A stretch of DNA of 54,088 bases from Nitrospirota bacterium (GTDB taxonomy: Bacteria > Nitrospirota > Thermodesulfovibrionia > UBA6902): assembly GCA_016215115.1 (NCBI GenBank), contig JACRLN010000027.1, forward strand, positions 1-54,088. Reading direction: 5' to 3'. A program made the translations under genes and the position numbers. A model generated the notes under the pieces. It did no database searches, was not told the DNA's origin, and saw nothing but the letters and a program-made list of their open reading frames with translations. This document shows, one piece after another, positions 43,417 to 52,972 of the stretch; position 1 is the stretch's first letter; each line of letters begins with the position of its first letter.

Positions 43417-45308
43417 TCGTCAGGATGTCCAAGATAGAGATAGCAGGTCCAAGGGAGCTGCTGGAAAGTGTTCTGTCCCTTTTAAGGGACCGGGGGATTC
43501 TTGAGATCGAGCCAAGCGCCATCGGGTTCGTGGAAAAAAAAGATGAGGTGTATATCGATACCTTTATCCCGGATAACAGCACCTTCTCGGAAAAGATGTT
43601 CCTCGAAGAGCTCAGGAGCAGGATAGACGAACTCCTCGCGTGTCTGCCCTCGCCAAGAAAAAATAACCGTTATCTTGAACCACGCTCTATCATCTATACT
43701 ATCAGCGAGACCCTTCAGCGCCATCTGCCGGCCTGCAAAAAACTGTACCGGGATAAAGAGGCATTGCAGAAGGAACTGGCAGAACTCAGCCTTTACAATT
43801 TCTTCCTCGATGCAGTTGAACCCCTCCTTGAAGACATGAAAAAGGGGCCGGACCTCGACTTTATCGGTCTTACTCTGAAAGATCCGGCTGCGGAAATGAT
43901 CCTGAGAAAGGCCTTATCCCACCTGTCCGATGACAAGTTTGAGCTTCTCACAACAATTGCTTCAGACGGCACCATCGTGGGACTCATAGCGCTTCAGAAA
44001 AATACTTCAGACCGCATAAAGAAGGCCCTCAGTGACAAAAACATACCGGAGCTCAGGTTCCCGCCCTCTTTTGGAGACCTCCCCTTTGTTGAAAAGGTCA
44101 GTTTTTTGAAGAAAAGGACCTCTGATATATCCGGTGAGCTCGATCTGATCCATATGCAACTGGACAGTTTCTCACTCAAATGGGGCGCGATTTACAAGAG
44201 GGTCAGGGAATGGATAGAAGAGCGCCTGTCGCTGATCAAAGCTACTGCTTCGGCCTTCGTTACCCGCATGTGCTTTTTCATCTACGGCTGGATGGCAACG
44301 GAAGACGTTGAGAAACTGAGAGAGGACCTGAGCAGGGATTTTATGGGGAGCGTTGTTCTTGAAGAGCTCGAGATCCGTGAAGAAGACCTTGAGAAAATGC
44401 CGGTTATCCTGAGAAATCCGGCCTATTTTAAGCCCTTTGAACTTTTCACAAGGATCCTTCCCCTGCCCCGATACACCTCCTATGACCCGACACCATTCAT
44501 CGGGATATTTTTCCCTGTCTTCTTCGGGATGATCCTTGGAGATGCGGGATACGGATTCATAATCATCATTGTGTCCTTACTCATTTTAAAGAGAGCCAGG
44601 AAAAATGAAACTGTTCAGAACGCCTGCAAGATACTGGTCGTCTCGGCATTCTATGCCATAATCTTTGGAATTCTCTACGGGGAGTTTTTCGGCGAACTGG
44701 GGCAAAAACTCTTTGGCCTTACGCCTCTCTTTGTTGAAAGACGCACAGCAGTCATGCCAATGCTGTACTTTTCCGTCTCTGTCGGCATCGTCCATGTCCT
44801 GCTCGGGACATTCCTCGGATTCATAATCGCCCTGAAGAAAAGAACAAAGAAAGAGGCGCTCCTGAAATTTATTCACATCCTGTTTATTCTGTGCATAGTA
44901 TTGCTTGTGGCCGCTGTATTCGGGTTCTTCCCCGGGCTGATGACAAGACCCATGATCCTGACCATACTCTTCATTACCCCTTTTCTTTTCTTTGCCGGGG
45001 GACTGCTCGCTCCTCTTGAAGTGCTCAAGAGCATAGGGAATATCATCTCTTATGCAAGGATCATGGCGATCGGGCTCACCTCCGTGCTCCTTGCATCTGT
45101 GGCAAACCGTCTTGCAGGGATGACGGGAGACATCATACTCGGCGTTGTGGTAGCCGGACTGCTGCATCTGCTGAACATAATCATAGGCGTTTTTTCTCCA
45201 ACGATACATTCATTGCGGCTCCACTATGTCGAGTTTTTCAATAAGTTCATTGAATCCGGAGGGAGAAGATTTGAACCTTTCAAAAAGAATTCGAAGGAAG
45301 TCATTTAA
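43413..45308 (+). CDS. V/A-type ATPase subunit I (a-like membrane subunit)
   Basis: The 631-residue protein has a cytoplasmic N-terminal half with coiled coils and a C-terminal half of about seven membrane segments (PTPFIGIFFPVFFGMILGDAGYGF...; RIMAIGLTSVLLASVANRLAG). The Arg in SYARIMAIGL corresponds to the essential half-channel arginine. It forms the stator side of ion translocation next to the K ring. It overlaps subunit H by four bases. Confidence 0.93.
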   Translation: MIVRMSKIEIAGPRELLESVLSLLRDRGILEIEPSAIGFVEKKDEVYIDTFIPDNSTFSEKMFLEELRSRIDELLACLPSPRKNNRYLEPRSIIYTISETLQRHLPACKKLYRDKEALQKELAELSLYNFFLDAVEPLLEDMKKGPDLDFIGLTLKDPAAEMILRKALSHLSDDKFELLTTIASDGTIVGLIALQKNTSDRIKKALSDKNIPELRFPPSFGDLPFVEKVSFLKKRTSDISGELDLIHMQLDSFSLKWGAIYKRVREWIEERLSLIKATASAFVTRMCFFIYGWMATEDVEKLREDLSRDFMGSVVLEELEIREEDLEKMPVILRNPAYFKPFELFTRILPLPRYTSYDPTPFIGIFFPVFFGMILGDAGYGFIIIIVSLLILKRARKNETVQNACKILVVSAFYAIIFGILYGEFFGELGQKLFGLTPLFVERRTAVMPMLYFSVSVGIVHVLLGTFLGFIIALKKRTKKEALLKFIHILFILCIVLLVAAVFGFFPGLMTRPMILTILFITPFLFFAGGLLAPLEVLKSIGNIISYARIMAIGLTSVLLASVANRLAGMTGDIILGVVVAGLLHLLNIIIGVFSPTIHSLRLHYVEFFNKFIESGGRRFEPFKKNSKEVI

Positions 45309-45320
45309 AGGAGGGAAACA

Positions 45321-45542
45321 ATGAATCTGGAAAAAGTACTTATGGCATTTGCCGCCGCGCTTGCGATCGGGCTCCCGGCCCTTGCAACCGCATGGGCACA
45401 GTCAAAGATCGGCTCCGCGGGCGCCGGCACACTCGCCGAAAAACCGGAACTCAGCGCTACAGTGATCATCATGATCGCGATACCGGAGACCATGGTCATC
45501 CTCGGTTTTGTTGTCGCAGCCATGATCCTTTTCGGGGTGTGA
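45321..45542 (+). CDS. V/A-type ATPase subunit K (proteolipid c ring)
   Basis: The 73-residue protein is a single two-helix hairpin with a Gly/Ala-rich loop (KIGSAGAGTLAEKPE). The ion-carrying Glu56 lies in AIPETM of helix 2. The helix-1 position that is Gln in Na+-specific rings (Pro plus four) is Thr23, while Thr57 follows the Glu, so ion choice (H+ or Na+) is not settled by eye. The short, non-duplicated form is as in Thermus and many archaea. AGGAGGG precedes the ATG. Confidence 0.93.
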   Translation: MNLEKVLMAFAAALAIGLPALATAWAQSKIGSAGAGTLAEKPELSATVIIMIAIPETMVILGFVVAAMILFGV

Positions 45543-45546
45543 GGAT

Positions 45547-46131
45547 ATGGGATATCAGGAGTTGATCGATTCCCTCAGAAAAGAAGGGGAGAAGAAGGCT
45601 CAGGCCCTCCGGGCTGAGACCCGGGCTCAAGCGGATAAGATAACGTCCGAGACAGCCGGAAAGATCAAACAGCTCAGGGAAGAGTTCAGAAAAAAAGAAA
45701 CAGCCCTGATCATGAAACAGGGAAATGATGTGCTTTCTGCGGCAGAGAACAGGGCCCGTTCAATAAGGCTTTCAGCAGAGGAATCGCTGTCCGCCCGGCT
45801 CTTTGAGTTTGCCGGATCAATGCTCCATGATCTGCGGGATGCCCGGTATACGGCAGTGTTTGCATCTCTTGTTAAAGAGCTGCCGCCCTCTGCATGGATT
45901 GAAGCGCTGGTGAATCAGGATGATGTCGGCATGGCCCTTGTCCATTTCCCCGGTATTAACATCATTGGTGACAACAGGATCAGCGGCGGGATAGATGTGT
46001 CTGCTGAAAACAGCAGGCAGCGTATCATCAATACCTTTGAAAAGAGACTCGAAAGGGCTTGGGAGGAAATGCTCCCCTCTCTCATTCACGAGGTCCGGAA
46101 GGAAGCGTCGGCACATGATATTACTGTGTGA
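45547..46131 (+). CDS. V/A-type ATPase subunit E
   Basis: The 194-residue protein has a long N-terminal coiled coil (LIDSLRKEGEKKAQALRAETRAQADKITSE...) and a globular C-terminal part with GGIDVSAENSRQRIINTFEKRLERAWEEMLP, the characteristic subunit-E end. It forms the peripheral stalk with subunit H. It starts four bases after subunit K and overlaps the subunit C start. Confidence 0.9.
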   Translation: MGYQELIDSLRKEGEKKAQALRAETRAQADKITSETAGKIKQLREEFRKKETALIMKQGNDVLSAAENRARSIRLSAEESLSARLFEFAGSMLHDLRDARYTAVFASLVKELPPSAWIEALVNQDDVGMALVHFPGINIIGDNRISGGIDVSAENSRQRIINTFEKRLERAWEEMLPSLIHEVRKEASAHDITV

Positions 46132-47083
46132 CATTGAGGACAGAGGGTATCCCACGGATTATCTGCTCGCACGGATACACGGCAGACGCGCATTCCTGCT
46201 GAAGGACTGGGAAAAGGTCCTCTTCAGCCTTGATATCTCCGGGTACCTCATGTCAACACGGTATAGTAAGTTCATATCCGGATATCCGGCAGATGGGATC
46301 CTGAGACGATACCAGGAGGAATTACAGTGGATGTATTATCAGATGAACAAGAATTTAAGACATATTTTTGGGCCATGCTTCATGTACGCTGAACTGGGCA
46401 CCCTTCTGACATGCCTGAGATATCATCTGAAAAAAGGCAAAAAAACAGAAATAGAGTACATCCTCGCCTTCAGTCTGCTTTCCGAAAGAGTAAAGAATAT
46501 CCTGTCCCTTGAGTCTGACCTGCCATTCATACTGGAGATGCTGGATAAGAGAGCCGCATTCTTATCAGACAGTCCTGCCGGACTCAGCGATATCTTTATA
46601 ACAGGAGGATTGCCTGAAGTAGAGCAGACAATAACACGTACACTGCTTGAACACATAATGCATGAGCCGGGTCATCCCTGCATAACACGTTTTTTCATTT
46701 CTCTCATAGACTCAATAAATATCATCACCCTTTATAAACACCTGAGATGGGAAATGAGCGCAAAACCCGCATTCATCACAGGAGGGAAGGTCAAAGAAAC
46801 TGTCCTCAGCGCGATACTCCATTCCCGTGATGTCTCTGAGATCACCGGTCTCATACAGAAGCATACCGGTTTTTATGTCGGGAGACCGGCCGCTGCAAAT
46901 GTTGAGAGCGCCTTACTGAAAGGGATATCGGGACAGGTAAAAAAAATGGAAAGGGAAAGCCCGGATATCGGGCTCATCCTTAATTACCTGTGGAGATTTT
47001 TTCTGGAGGCGCGGGATCTCAGCATCCTGTACTACGGGAATAAGATTGATAAAGACATTATCAGGGAAGAACTGGTGCATTGA
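46115..47083 (+). CDS. V/A-type ATPase subunit C (d-like)
   Basis: The longer open frame begins at 45995, but residues before MILLCDIEDRGYPTDYLLAR are antisense-like to subunit E. The ATG at 46115 (GGAAG nine bases upstream) gives a 322-residue protein. Its helical content and position between E and F fit subunit C, the funnel linking the central rotor to the K ring. Sequence conservation is low in this family, so the call leans on operon order. Confidence 0.78.
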   Translation: MILLCDIEDRGYPTDYLLARIHGRRAFLLKDWEKVLFSLDISGYLMSTRYSKFISGYPADGILRRYQEELQWMYYQMNKNLRHIFGPCFMYAELGTLLTCLRYHLKKGKKTEIEYILAFSLLSERVKNILSLESDLPFILEMLDKRAAFLSDSPAGLSDIFITGGLPEVEQTITRTLLEHIMHEPGHPCITRFFISLIDSINIITLYKHLRWEMSAKPAFITGGKVKETVLSAILHSRDVSEITGLIQKHTGFYVGRPAAANVESALLKGISGQVKKMERESPDIGLILNYLWRFFLEARDLSILYYGNKIDKDIIREELVH

Positions 47084-47085
47084 AG

Positions 47086-47406
47086 ATGAAAAAGATCGCC
47101 TTTATAACACCAAAGGATACGGAGTTTGGTTTTCTGCTGGCCGGCGTAAACCAGTACGTTACCGGGAAAGAGGATTTCATTCCCATGCTGAAAAGCATAC
47201 TGCCTGATCCGGACACCGTGCTTGTCATTGTTGATGAACGGCTGGTAAGAGACGGTAATGAGGAGAAAATGAGAGAGATAGAACATGCGTGGGACGGGAT
47301 ACTCATCGTACTCCCGTCGCCTGAACGGCCCATGGAAGAGATAGAAGACTATGCATCAAGGCTCATCCGAAGGGCCATAGGCTATCACGTGAGGCTGAAA
47401 ATATGA
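47086..47406 (+). CDS. V/A-type ATPase subunit F
   Basis: The 106-residue protein (KKIAFITPKDTEFGFLLAGV...TVLVIVDERLV...) has the Rossmann-like fold pattern of subunit F of the central rotor. The frame opens with TTG at 47080, but ATG at 47086 is more likely. It overlaps the start of subunit A by four bases. Confidence 0.9.
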   Translation: MKKIAFITPKDTEFGFLLAGVNQYVTGKEDFIPMLKSILPDPDTVLVIVDERLVRDGNEEKMREIEHAWDGILIVLPSPERPMEEIEDYASRLIRRAIGYHVRLKI

Positions 47407-49028
47407 GGGGCAGGATAACAGGGATATCAGGACCGACAGTCAGTGTTGACATGAAAGGATTGAAACTGTACGAACTGGTTCATGTCGGCAACGCCATGCT
47501 TACAGGCGAGGTTGTTAAATTAGAAGAAAAAAGGGCCATTGTCCAGGTCTATGAAGATACGCGGGGACTGGGGCCTGATGAACCGGTACAAGGTACCGGA
47601 ATGCCGATGACCGTGAAGCTTGGCCCCGGTCTTCTTTCCGGTATGTTCGACGGCCTTCAGAGACCGTTATACAAATTAAAGGACCTTTCAGGGCCTTTTA
47701 TCAGGCCGGCACAGGATGTATCAGCGCTGGACCCTGCAGGTCAGTGGGTATTTCATCCCCTCAGGAAAAAAGGTGACGAGGTCGGCAGGAATGAAATGAT
47801 CGGGTATGTGGAGGAAAATCATTTTCAGCATTTTATCGCGTGTCCACACAATTCTGGTGGAAGACTCTCATGGATCGCTGACGGGAACATACGTATTGAT
47901 GAGCCGGTGGGGAGACTTGAGGATGGAAGCGGGATAGCGGTTTACCATGAATGGTCTGTGAGGGTGCCAAGGCCGTATATACGCAAATTTTCCCCTTATG
48001 AACCGCTCGTGACAGGCCAGAGGGCCATAGATTTTCTCTTTACCATAGCAAAGGGAGGCACCGCGATCATGCCCGGCGGCTTCGGCACCGGAAAAACGAT
48101 CCTTGAGCAGTCGATCGCAAAGTTCGCCGATGTCGATATCGTTGTGTATGCAGGATGCGGTGAACGGGGCAACGAGATGGCGGAGATGATAGAAGAGTTT
48201 GAGCACCTGAAGGACCCGTGGACCGGAAGCTCACTGATGGAAAGGACTTTGCTCGTGATCAATACGTCGAACATGCCCGTCGCTGCACGGGAGGCATCAA
48301 TCTATACCGCTATCACCATGGCGGAGTATTACAGGGACATGGGCTATCATGTGCTCCTCCTCGCTGACAGCATATCACGGTGGGCAGAGGCCTTAAGGGA
48401 GATATCTTCATCGCTTGAGGAGATGCCGGGGGAGGAAGGTTATCCGACCTATCTCGCGTCAAGGCTCTCGAGCTTTGCTGAAAGGGCAGGCGTTGTTGAA
48501 ACATACAGCGGCAAGATCGGCTCGCTCAGCATGGTGCTGTCCGTATCGCCTCCCGGAGGAGATTTTACTGAACCGGTTACTCAGTCATGCCTTAGGACCA
48601 CAGGGACCTTTCTCATGCTTGATACATCCCTTGCCCATAGAAGGCATTTCCCCGCGATCAACTGGTTTCAGAGCTATTCACTTTACCGTGCCGAGCTCTC
48701 CGGATACTACAGGGAGAATGTCTCACAAAAATGGGAAGAAGTGCAGATGAGTTGCAGGGACCTTCTGCAGAAAGAAGAGGCGCTGAGAGAAGTTGTCGAG
48801 ATCGTCGGTTTAGAAGGGATCCAGGATCCAGACAGGCTCCTGCTTCACGCGGCTGAAATGATCCGGACACAGTTTCTTAACCAGAACGCATATACAGACG
48901 ACGCCTTTTCATCACTGGACAAAACCCTTGCATCAATAGAGCGGATACTTGATTTTTATAAACATGCGGCAGAGCGGCTGAAGCAGGGAGCTGCGATCGA
49001 TGAGATACTTTCCGGGATCTCTTTTTGA
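47403..49028 (+). CDS. V/A-type ATPase catalytic subunit A
   Basis: Catalytic motifs are GGFGTGKT (P-loop, where GPFGSGKT is more usual), [58 protein letters not shown] in order, and [13 protein letters not shown]. The non-homologous insertion after the beta-barrel domain is present. At 541 residues it is about 40 shorter than the family average, mainly by shorter loops. It forms the A3B3 head with subunit B, making or hydrolysing ATP. Confidence 0.97.
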   Translation: MRGRITGISGPTVSVDMKGLKLYELVHVGNAMLTGEVVKLEEKRAIVQVYEDTRGLGPDEPVQGTGMPMTVKLGPGLLSGMFDGLQRPLYKLKDLSGPFIRPAQDVSALDPAGQWVFHPLRKKGDEVGRNEMIGYVEENHFQHFIACPHNSGGRLSWIADGNIRIDEPVGRLEDGSGIAVYHEWSVRVPRPYIRKFSPYEPLVTGQRAIDFLFTIAKGGTAIMPGGFGTGKTILEQSIAKFADVDIVVYAGCGERGNEMAEMIEEFEHLKDPWTGSSLMERTLLVINTSNMPVAAREASIYTAITMAEYYRDMGYHVLLLADSISRWAEALREISSSLEEMPGEEGYPTYLASRLSSFAERAGVVETYSGKIGSLSMVLSVSPPGGDFTEPVTQSCLRTTGTFLMLDTSLAHRRHFPAINWFQSYSLYRAELSGYYRENVSQKWEEVQMSCRDLLQKEEALREVVEIVGLEGIQDPDRLLLHAAEMIRTQFLNQNAYTDDAFSSLDKTLASIERILDFYKHAAERLKQGAAIDEILSGISF

Positions 49029-49034
49029 ATTTAT

Positions 49035-50390
49035 ATGCGACTCTCAGAACACAGATATAAGACTATAACCTCCATCGCAGGGCCCCTGTTATTTGTTCAG
49101 GGAATTTTCAGCGCAAGGATCGGTGAGGTCGTGAAAATCCTCACGCCCGATGAAAGGCAGCTTGAAGGAGAGGTCCTTGAGATCAGGGAAGACACGATAC
49201 TGATCGAGGTGTTTGCCGAGACACGGGGACTGGACATTGAAAGGTCTTCGATAGTTTTAACTGATACCCTCAGAACTGCCTCCCTGTCTCCCGATATCAC
49301 CGGAAGGATTTTCAACGGCTCCTTCGTCCCCATAGACGGCCTTCCGATGTTCATCCCGGAAAAGAAGATGCCCATAAGCGGTTTCGCCATCAATCCTACT
49401 GCACGGGCAAGGCCGGAAGAGTTTATTGAAACCGGCATCTCGGTTATTGATGGGCTGAACACCCTTGTTAAAGGGCAGAAACTCCCTGTCTTTTCCTGCT
49501 CCGGCCTGCCATCAAAAGAGGTCGTGGCCGCGATACTGAAAAATTCAAGGACCATGAATGCCGGTACTGATCCGTCCGGGAACAGGACAAAAAGAGAAAG
49601 TGACGGGTTTATTATTGTCTTTTCAGCACTGGGACTGACATTCCGCGATTACTCTTACTATATGCACATTCTGAAGGAAATGGGATCGAGGTTTGTTGCC
49701 TTCATCAACATGGCAGATGAGCCGGCCATGGAAAGACTGCTCGCGCCGAGGTTTGCCCTGACCGTCGCTGAGTATCTTGCATTTGATAAAGGCATGGATG
49801 TGCTGGTGATCATTACTGATATGACAAATTACTGCGACGCCCTGAGAGAGGTATCCACTGCACGGGAGGAACTGCCGGGCAGGAGAGGTTACCCGGGCTT
49901 CATGTACTCTGACCTTGCCTCTCTTTACGAACGGGCCGGACGCATACGTGGACTGAACGGTTCTGTGACCATGCTGCCTGTTGTTACCATGCCTGAAGAT
50001 GATATTACCCATCCGATCCCCGACCTGACCGGTTATATCACTGAGGGACAGATAGTGTTGAGCCGCGAACTCCACCAGAAAGGGATATTCCCGCCGGTGG
50101 ATGTGCTTCCAAGCCTTTCAAGGCTTATGCAGAGAGGGATCGGAGAAGGGCACACGAGGAGCGATCATAGAAAGGTATCGAACCACCTGTATAAATATTA
50201 TGCAAAAGGCAGAGACCTGAGAAGGCTTGAGGCGATCATTGGAAGAGAAGGCATGTCAGAGAAGGACAGGATCATGCTCGATTTCACAGATGCATTCGAA
50301 AGAGAGTTTGTCCATCAGGGAATGACAAGGAGGACGGTCCCTGAGACCCTTGACGCGGGGTTGAATCTGCTGAAAAGGTTTTCACTATGA
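49035..50390 (+). CDS. V/A-type ATPase regulatory subunit B
   Basis: The 451-residue protein has no P-loop in the usual position. It has FSCSGLPSKEV, FINMADEPAMERLLAPRFALTVAEYLAFDKGMDVLVI, the DMTNYCDALREVSTAREELPGRRGYPGFMYSDLASLYERAGR block and TMPEDDITHPIPDLTGYITEGQI. These define the non-catalytic B subunit. It begins seven bases after subunit A and overlaps subunit D by four. Confidence 0.97.
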   Translation: MRLSEHRYKTITSIAGPLLFVQGIFSARIGEVVKILTPDERQLEGEVLEIREDTILIEVFAETRGLDIERSSIVLTDTLRTASLSPDITGRIFNGSFVPIDGLPMFIPEKKMPISGFAINPTARARPEEFIETGISVIDGLNTLVKGQKLPVFSCSGLPSKEVVAAILKNSRTMNAGTDPSGNRTKRESDGFIIVFSALGLTFRDYSYYMHILKEMGSRFVAFINMADEPAMERLLAPRFALTVAEYLAFDKGMDVLVIITDMTNYCDALREVSTAREELPGRRGYPGFMYSDLASLYERAGRIRGLNGSVTMLPVVTMPEDDITHPIPDLTGYITEGQIVLSRELHQKGIFPPVDVLPSLSRLMQRGIGEGHTRSDHRKVSNHLYKYYAKGRDLRRLEAIIGREGMSEKDRIMLDFTDAFEREFVHQGMTRRTVPETLDAGLNLLKRFSL

Positions 50391-51004
50391 TCATCCATCA
50401 TACCAGGTCCAATCTCCTGCTGATGAAGGAAAAAGCGGTCTCCGTCGGTAACAGTATCGGCATCCTGAAGGCACGGCGGCAGGCGCTGATACAGGAATTT
50501 CTCAATACCACAATGCCCTTCCTCAGGACAAGGAAGGATATCACAGAAACCTACGGCAAGGCCCTTGATGAACTGGCGCTAAGCCTCGGCCACATGGGCA
50601 GGATTGGCGTAGAGTCAATAACATATGCCTTAAAGAGAGATATGAGGGTGAACATAACTGAAAAAAGCATCTGGGGGCTGAAATACAAAGATGTGATCGT
50701 ACATGATGCCCCGGTCAGGGACCCTGACGCGCGGGGGTATGACATTACGGCAACGCCCCCCCGTCTTGAAGAATGCATATACTTCTTTGAGAAGATCCTG
50801 GACTCGATGCTTGAGATAGCAGCCTATGAGAGCAAACTGAAAAGACTAAGCGATGAGATAACGAAGAGCACCCGGAAAATAAAAGTACTGGAAGAAAGAA
50901 TACTCCCTGACCTGAGATACCAGATCAGGACCATTACACAATATATCAGTGAAAGAGAACGTGAGACGTATTTCAGGCTGAAAAGATTCAAAGGTTCTCT
51001 CTGA
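50387..51004 (+). CDS. V/A-type ATPase subunit D (rotor shaft)
   Basis: The 205-residue protein is a long antiparallel coiled coil with RSNLLLMKEKAVSVGNSIGILKARRQAL at the N-terminus and IRTITQYISERERETYFRLKRFK at the end, matching subunit D of the central stalk. It ends the operon H-I-K-E-C-F-A-B-D. No terminator is obvious in the 44 bases after it. Confidence 0.94.
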   Translation: MIIHHTRSNLLLMKEKAVSVGNSIGILKARRQALIQEFLNTTMPFLRTRKDITETYGKALDELALSLGHMGRIGVESITYALKRDMRVNITEKSIWGLKYKDVIVHDAPVRDPDARGYDITATPPRLEECIYFFEKILDSMLEIAAYESKLKRLSDEITKSTRKIKVLEERILPDLRYQIRTITQYISERERETYFRLKRFKGSL

Positions 51005-51048
51005 ACCGCCGTAAATTCTTTAAGGAGAAAAGCAGGAGAGAACACTGT

Positions 51049-52428
51049 CTACAACATCTCGTCAATAGTTTTTAGAATTATCTTTTCTTTGCCAGCAATA
51101 TTTTTCAGTTCTTCTGTAAAACCCTTTCTGCTAAAAAGGGCGTAAAATTCTTTCCGGTGTTTTTTGCCCCACTCAACAAGAGGCGCTTTTTTCTTTAGAT
51201 CAGTTAAAACATCAACGCCTATTTTCTTTGTACTCCATTTAGCCTCACCAAAAAGTATCGAGTTAGCATCTTCATTTATCGCAACTACATCGATCTCTGC
51301 ATCCTTTGACCACCACCGGCCAACATTATTAAACCTCATGCCTTCACCTGCACCTTTTTTGACAAAGGACCTGCAAACTTCTTCAAAGGCAGAGGAGGTG
51401 AATATGTCTATTTTGGGTCTTACCTTGTTTTTGATTAAATAATCAACTTCACCTTCTGCTATAAAGCTCTTATTAGGAAAAACAAAATTAAACCAGAACC
51501 TGAAATAATTATCATTAATTAAATAAATGCCTTTTTTACTCTTCTCAAAGGATTTTTCAATAACAGGGACTTCCCTTTTGATAATTCTGAGGTCAGTAAG
51601 GACTGAGAGATATTTGCCGACTACATTTTTTTCAAAGCCTGTTTCGTTTATTATTTCACTTGCGCGGGTTTTACCCATAGAGATAGCCCTTAAGATAGAA
51701 AAATAGTTTCTCGGTTCGCGTAATTCTTCTTTTAGAATAAATTCAGGTTCACTGAAGAGATATGCTTCCGGCAAGAGTATTTTATTTTTTATATTCTTCC
51801 AAATGTCTGCTGATGAATCAAAGCGGAGCAGGTACGCAGGAGTGCCGCCGAGAACTGCATATGTATACATAAATTCTTCGTTTGATCTTCCAGGGAAAAA
51901 CTTTTTTGAATCACCAAAACTGAGAGACTCTATGAGTAATTGTCCTGTTCTTCTGCCGAAAAGCGGAGATTTATAACCGAGCACTTCAGTTTCCATCATA
52001 CCTATGCTTGATCCGAGCAGGATAAGGAATATTTCAGAATCCTTCAGTTCTTCATCCCATCCCTTTTGAAATATCGAAGGAACGGCTTTATTCGCCTCGA
52101 TCAGAAAAGGGAATTCATCAATGGTAATTGCTATTCTACCTTTTCCTTTGACATACCTGAAAAAATCATGCCAATTACCAAATCCACGTGAAAGCAGTAG
52201 TTCGTCATTAAACAATAGCCCGACCTTTTCTGAAAACATTTTAAGCTGTTCTCTTTCAGGAGCTTTGTCTGCAAGAAAATAGATATGAGGAATGCTTTTA
52301 AAAAATTGTTTGACGAGTTCAGTTTTTCCGACACGTCTTTTGCCGTAAACTACGATAAACTGAGACTGTTTATCTCTGTATGACTTATTTAAAAATGCAA
52401 GCTCTCTTTCTCTGTTTATAAAATTCAT
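51049..52428 (-). CDS. archaeal-type AAA ATPase with DUF234 nuclease-fold C-terminus
   Basis: The 459-residue protein has the P-loop VYGKRRVGKTELV, ITIDEFPFL (Walker B) and a sensor LLGSSIGMM. A winged-helix middle comes next. The C-terminal DUF234 (EIDVVAINEDANSILFGEAKW) resembles a PD-(D/E)XK core with E-ID-E-K. Such ATPases are common in mobile regions. It is convergent with the ATPase operon and may belong to the same island. A truncated relative of a similar ATPase class is at 12232-12423. Confidence 0.9.
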   Translation of the reverse strand: MNFINRERELAFLNKSYRDKQSQFIVVYGKRRVGKTELVKQFFKSIPHIYFLADKAPEREQLKMFSEKVGLLFNDELLLSRGFGNWHDFFRYVKGKGRIAITIDEFPFLIEANKAVPSIFQKGWDEELKDSEIFLILLGSSIGMMETEVLGYKSPLFGRRTGQLLIESLSFGDSKKFFPGRSNEEFMYTYAVLGGTPAYLLRFDSSADIWKNIKNKILLPEAYLFSEPEFILKEELREPRNYFSILRAISMGKTRASEIINETGFEKNVVGKYLSVLTDLRIIKREVPVIEKSFEKSKKGIYLINDNYFRFWFNFVFPNKSFIAEGEVDYLIKNKVRPKIDIFTSSAFEEVCRSFVKKGAGEGMRFNNVGRWWSKDAEIDVVAINEDANSILFGEAKWSTKKIGVDVLTDLKKKAPLVEWGKKHRKEFYALFSRKGFTEELKNIAGKEKIILKTIDEML

Positions 52429-52559
52429 CGCACCTCTCTAAAAGATTACTTATGAGTATTATACTTTAAAGTAACATAAAATTGCTCAATATATTTATTC
52501 TAATAGTCCCTTCACCAACTCCCCAATTACTTTTCAATTTATCTGAACGATAGACCTTG

Positions 52560-52690
52560 TTTTAGCAGAATAAAAGCGCAATAGCCTATAAGCTCGAAAG
52601 TGCGAAAGCGGGATAAGGATTATGAGGTATGAGGTAAGGGGGAAAAGCTCGCAAGCGTGCAAGCTTGAAAGCCGGAAAGTGGGAAAGCAA
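52560..52690. repeat. GCGAAAGC/GCAAGCGTGCAAGC low-complexity stretch
   Basis: A run of AAGCTCGAAAGTGCGAAAGC, GCAAGCGTGCAAGCTTG and GAAAGTGGGAAAGC words, without a gene. It resembles the core at 12125-12160. The rest of 52429-52772 has no frame of note. Confidence 0.5.
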
Positions 52691-52772
52691 CGCTACAAAT
52701 TTTCTGTATTAATATGATAGACTATTCATCGCATAGTTGGAGTAAAATCAAAAAGTGTGTAAATAGATAAAA

Positions 52773-52831
52773 GGCGGTGTATCCTTTCAAGTTGAGAATC
52801 AATCAACAATTTAACGAAAGGAGACACCACC
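52773..52831 (+). promoter_or_regulatory. stem-loop masking a ribosome site
   Basis: GGCGGTGTATCCTTTC (52773-52788) pairs at 14 of 16 positions with GAAAGGAGACACCACC (52816-52831), which contains the AGGAG ribosome site of the following ATG. A nested GTTGA/TCAAC stem lies in the loop. The arrangement could also be an element terminus. Confidence 0.65.
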
Positions 52832-52972
52832 ATGAGAAAGGGTATCACCGGGACGGGTAAACCGTCAAGTGCGACGTATGGCACCACTTTTCTTCTTGAT
52901 AAATCAAGAAGTTACAGCTTTCCCCAGAATCAGTTATCACCCTGTGTACCTCCTAACGTGATAAAATCGTGA
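52832..52972 (+). pseudogene. 46-codon frame, truncated start of an unknown gene
   Basis: The frame MRKGITGTGKPSSATYGTTF... begins seven bases after AGGAG. It runs into sequence antisense to the integrase remnant and stops at 52972. The first 25-30 codons look like a real N-terminus, perhaps of an element-encoded protein, joined to foreign sequence. The family is not recognised. Confidence 0.4.

Noticed and set aside
45995-46114. N-terminal extension of ATPase subunit C
   Set aside because: It overlaps subunit E in another frame and does not resemble subunit C; the ATG at 46115 fits operon spacing.
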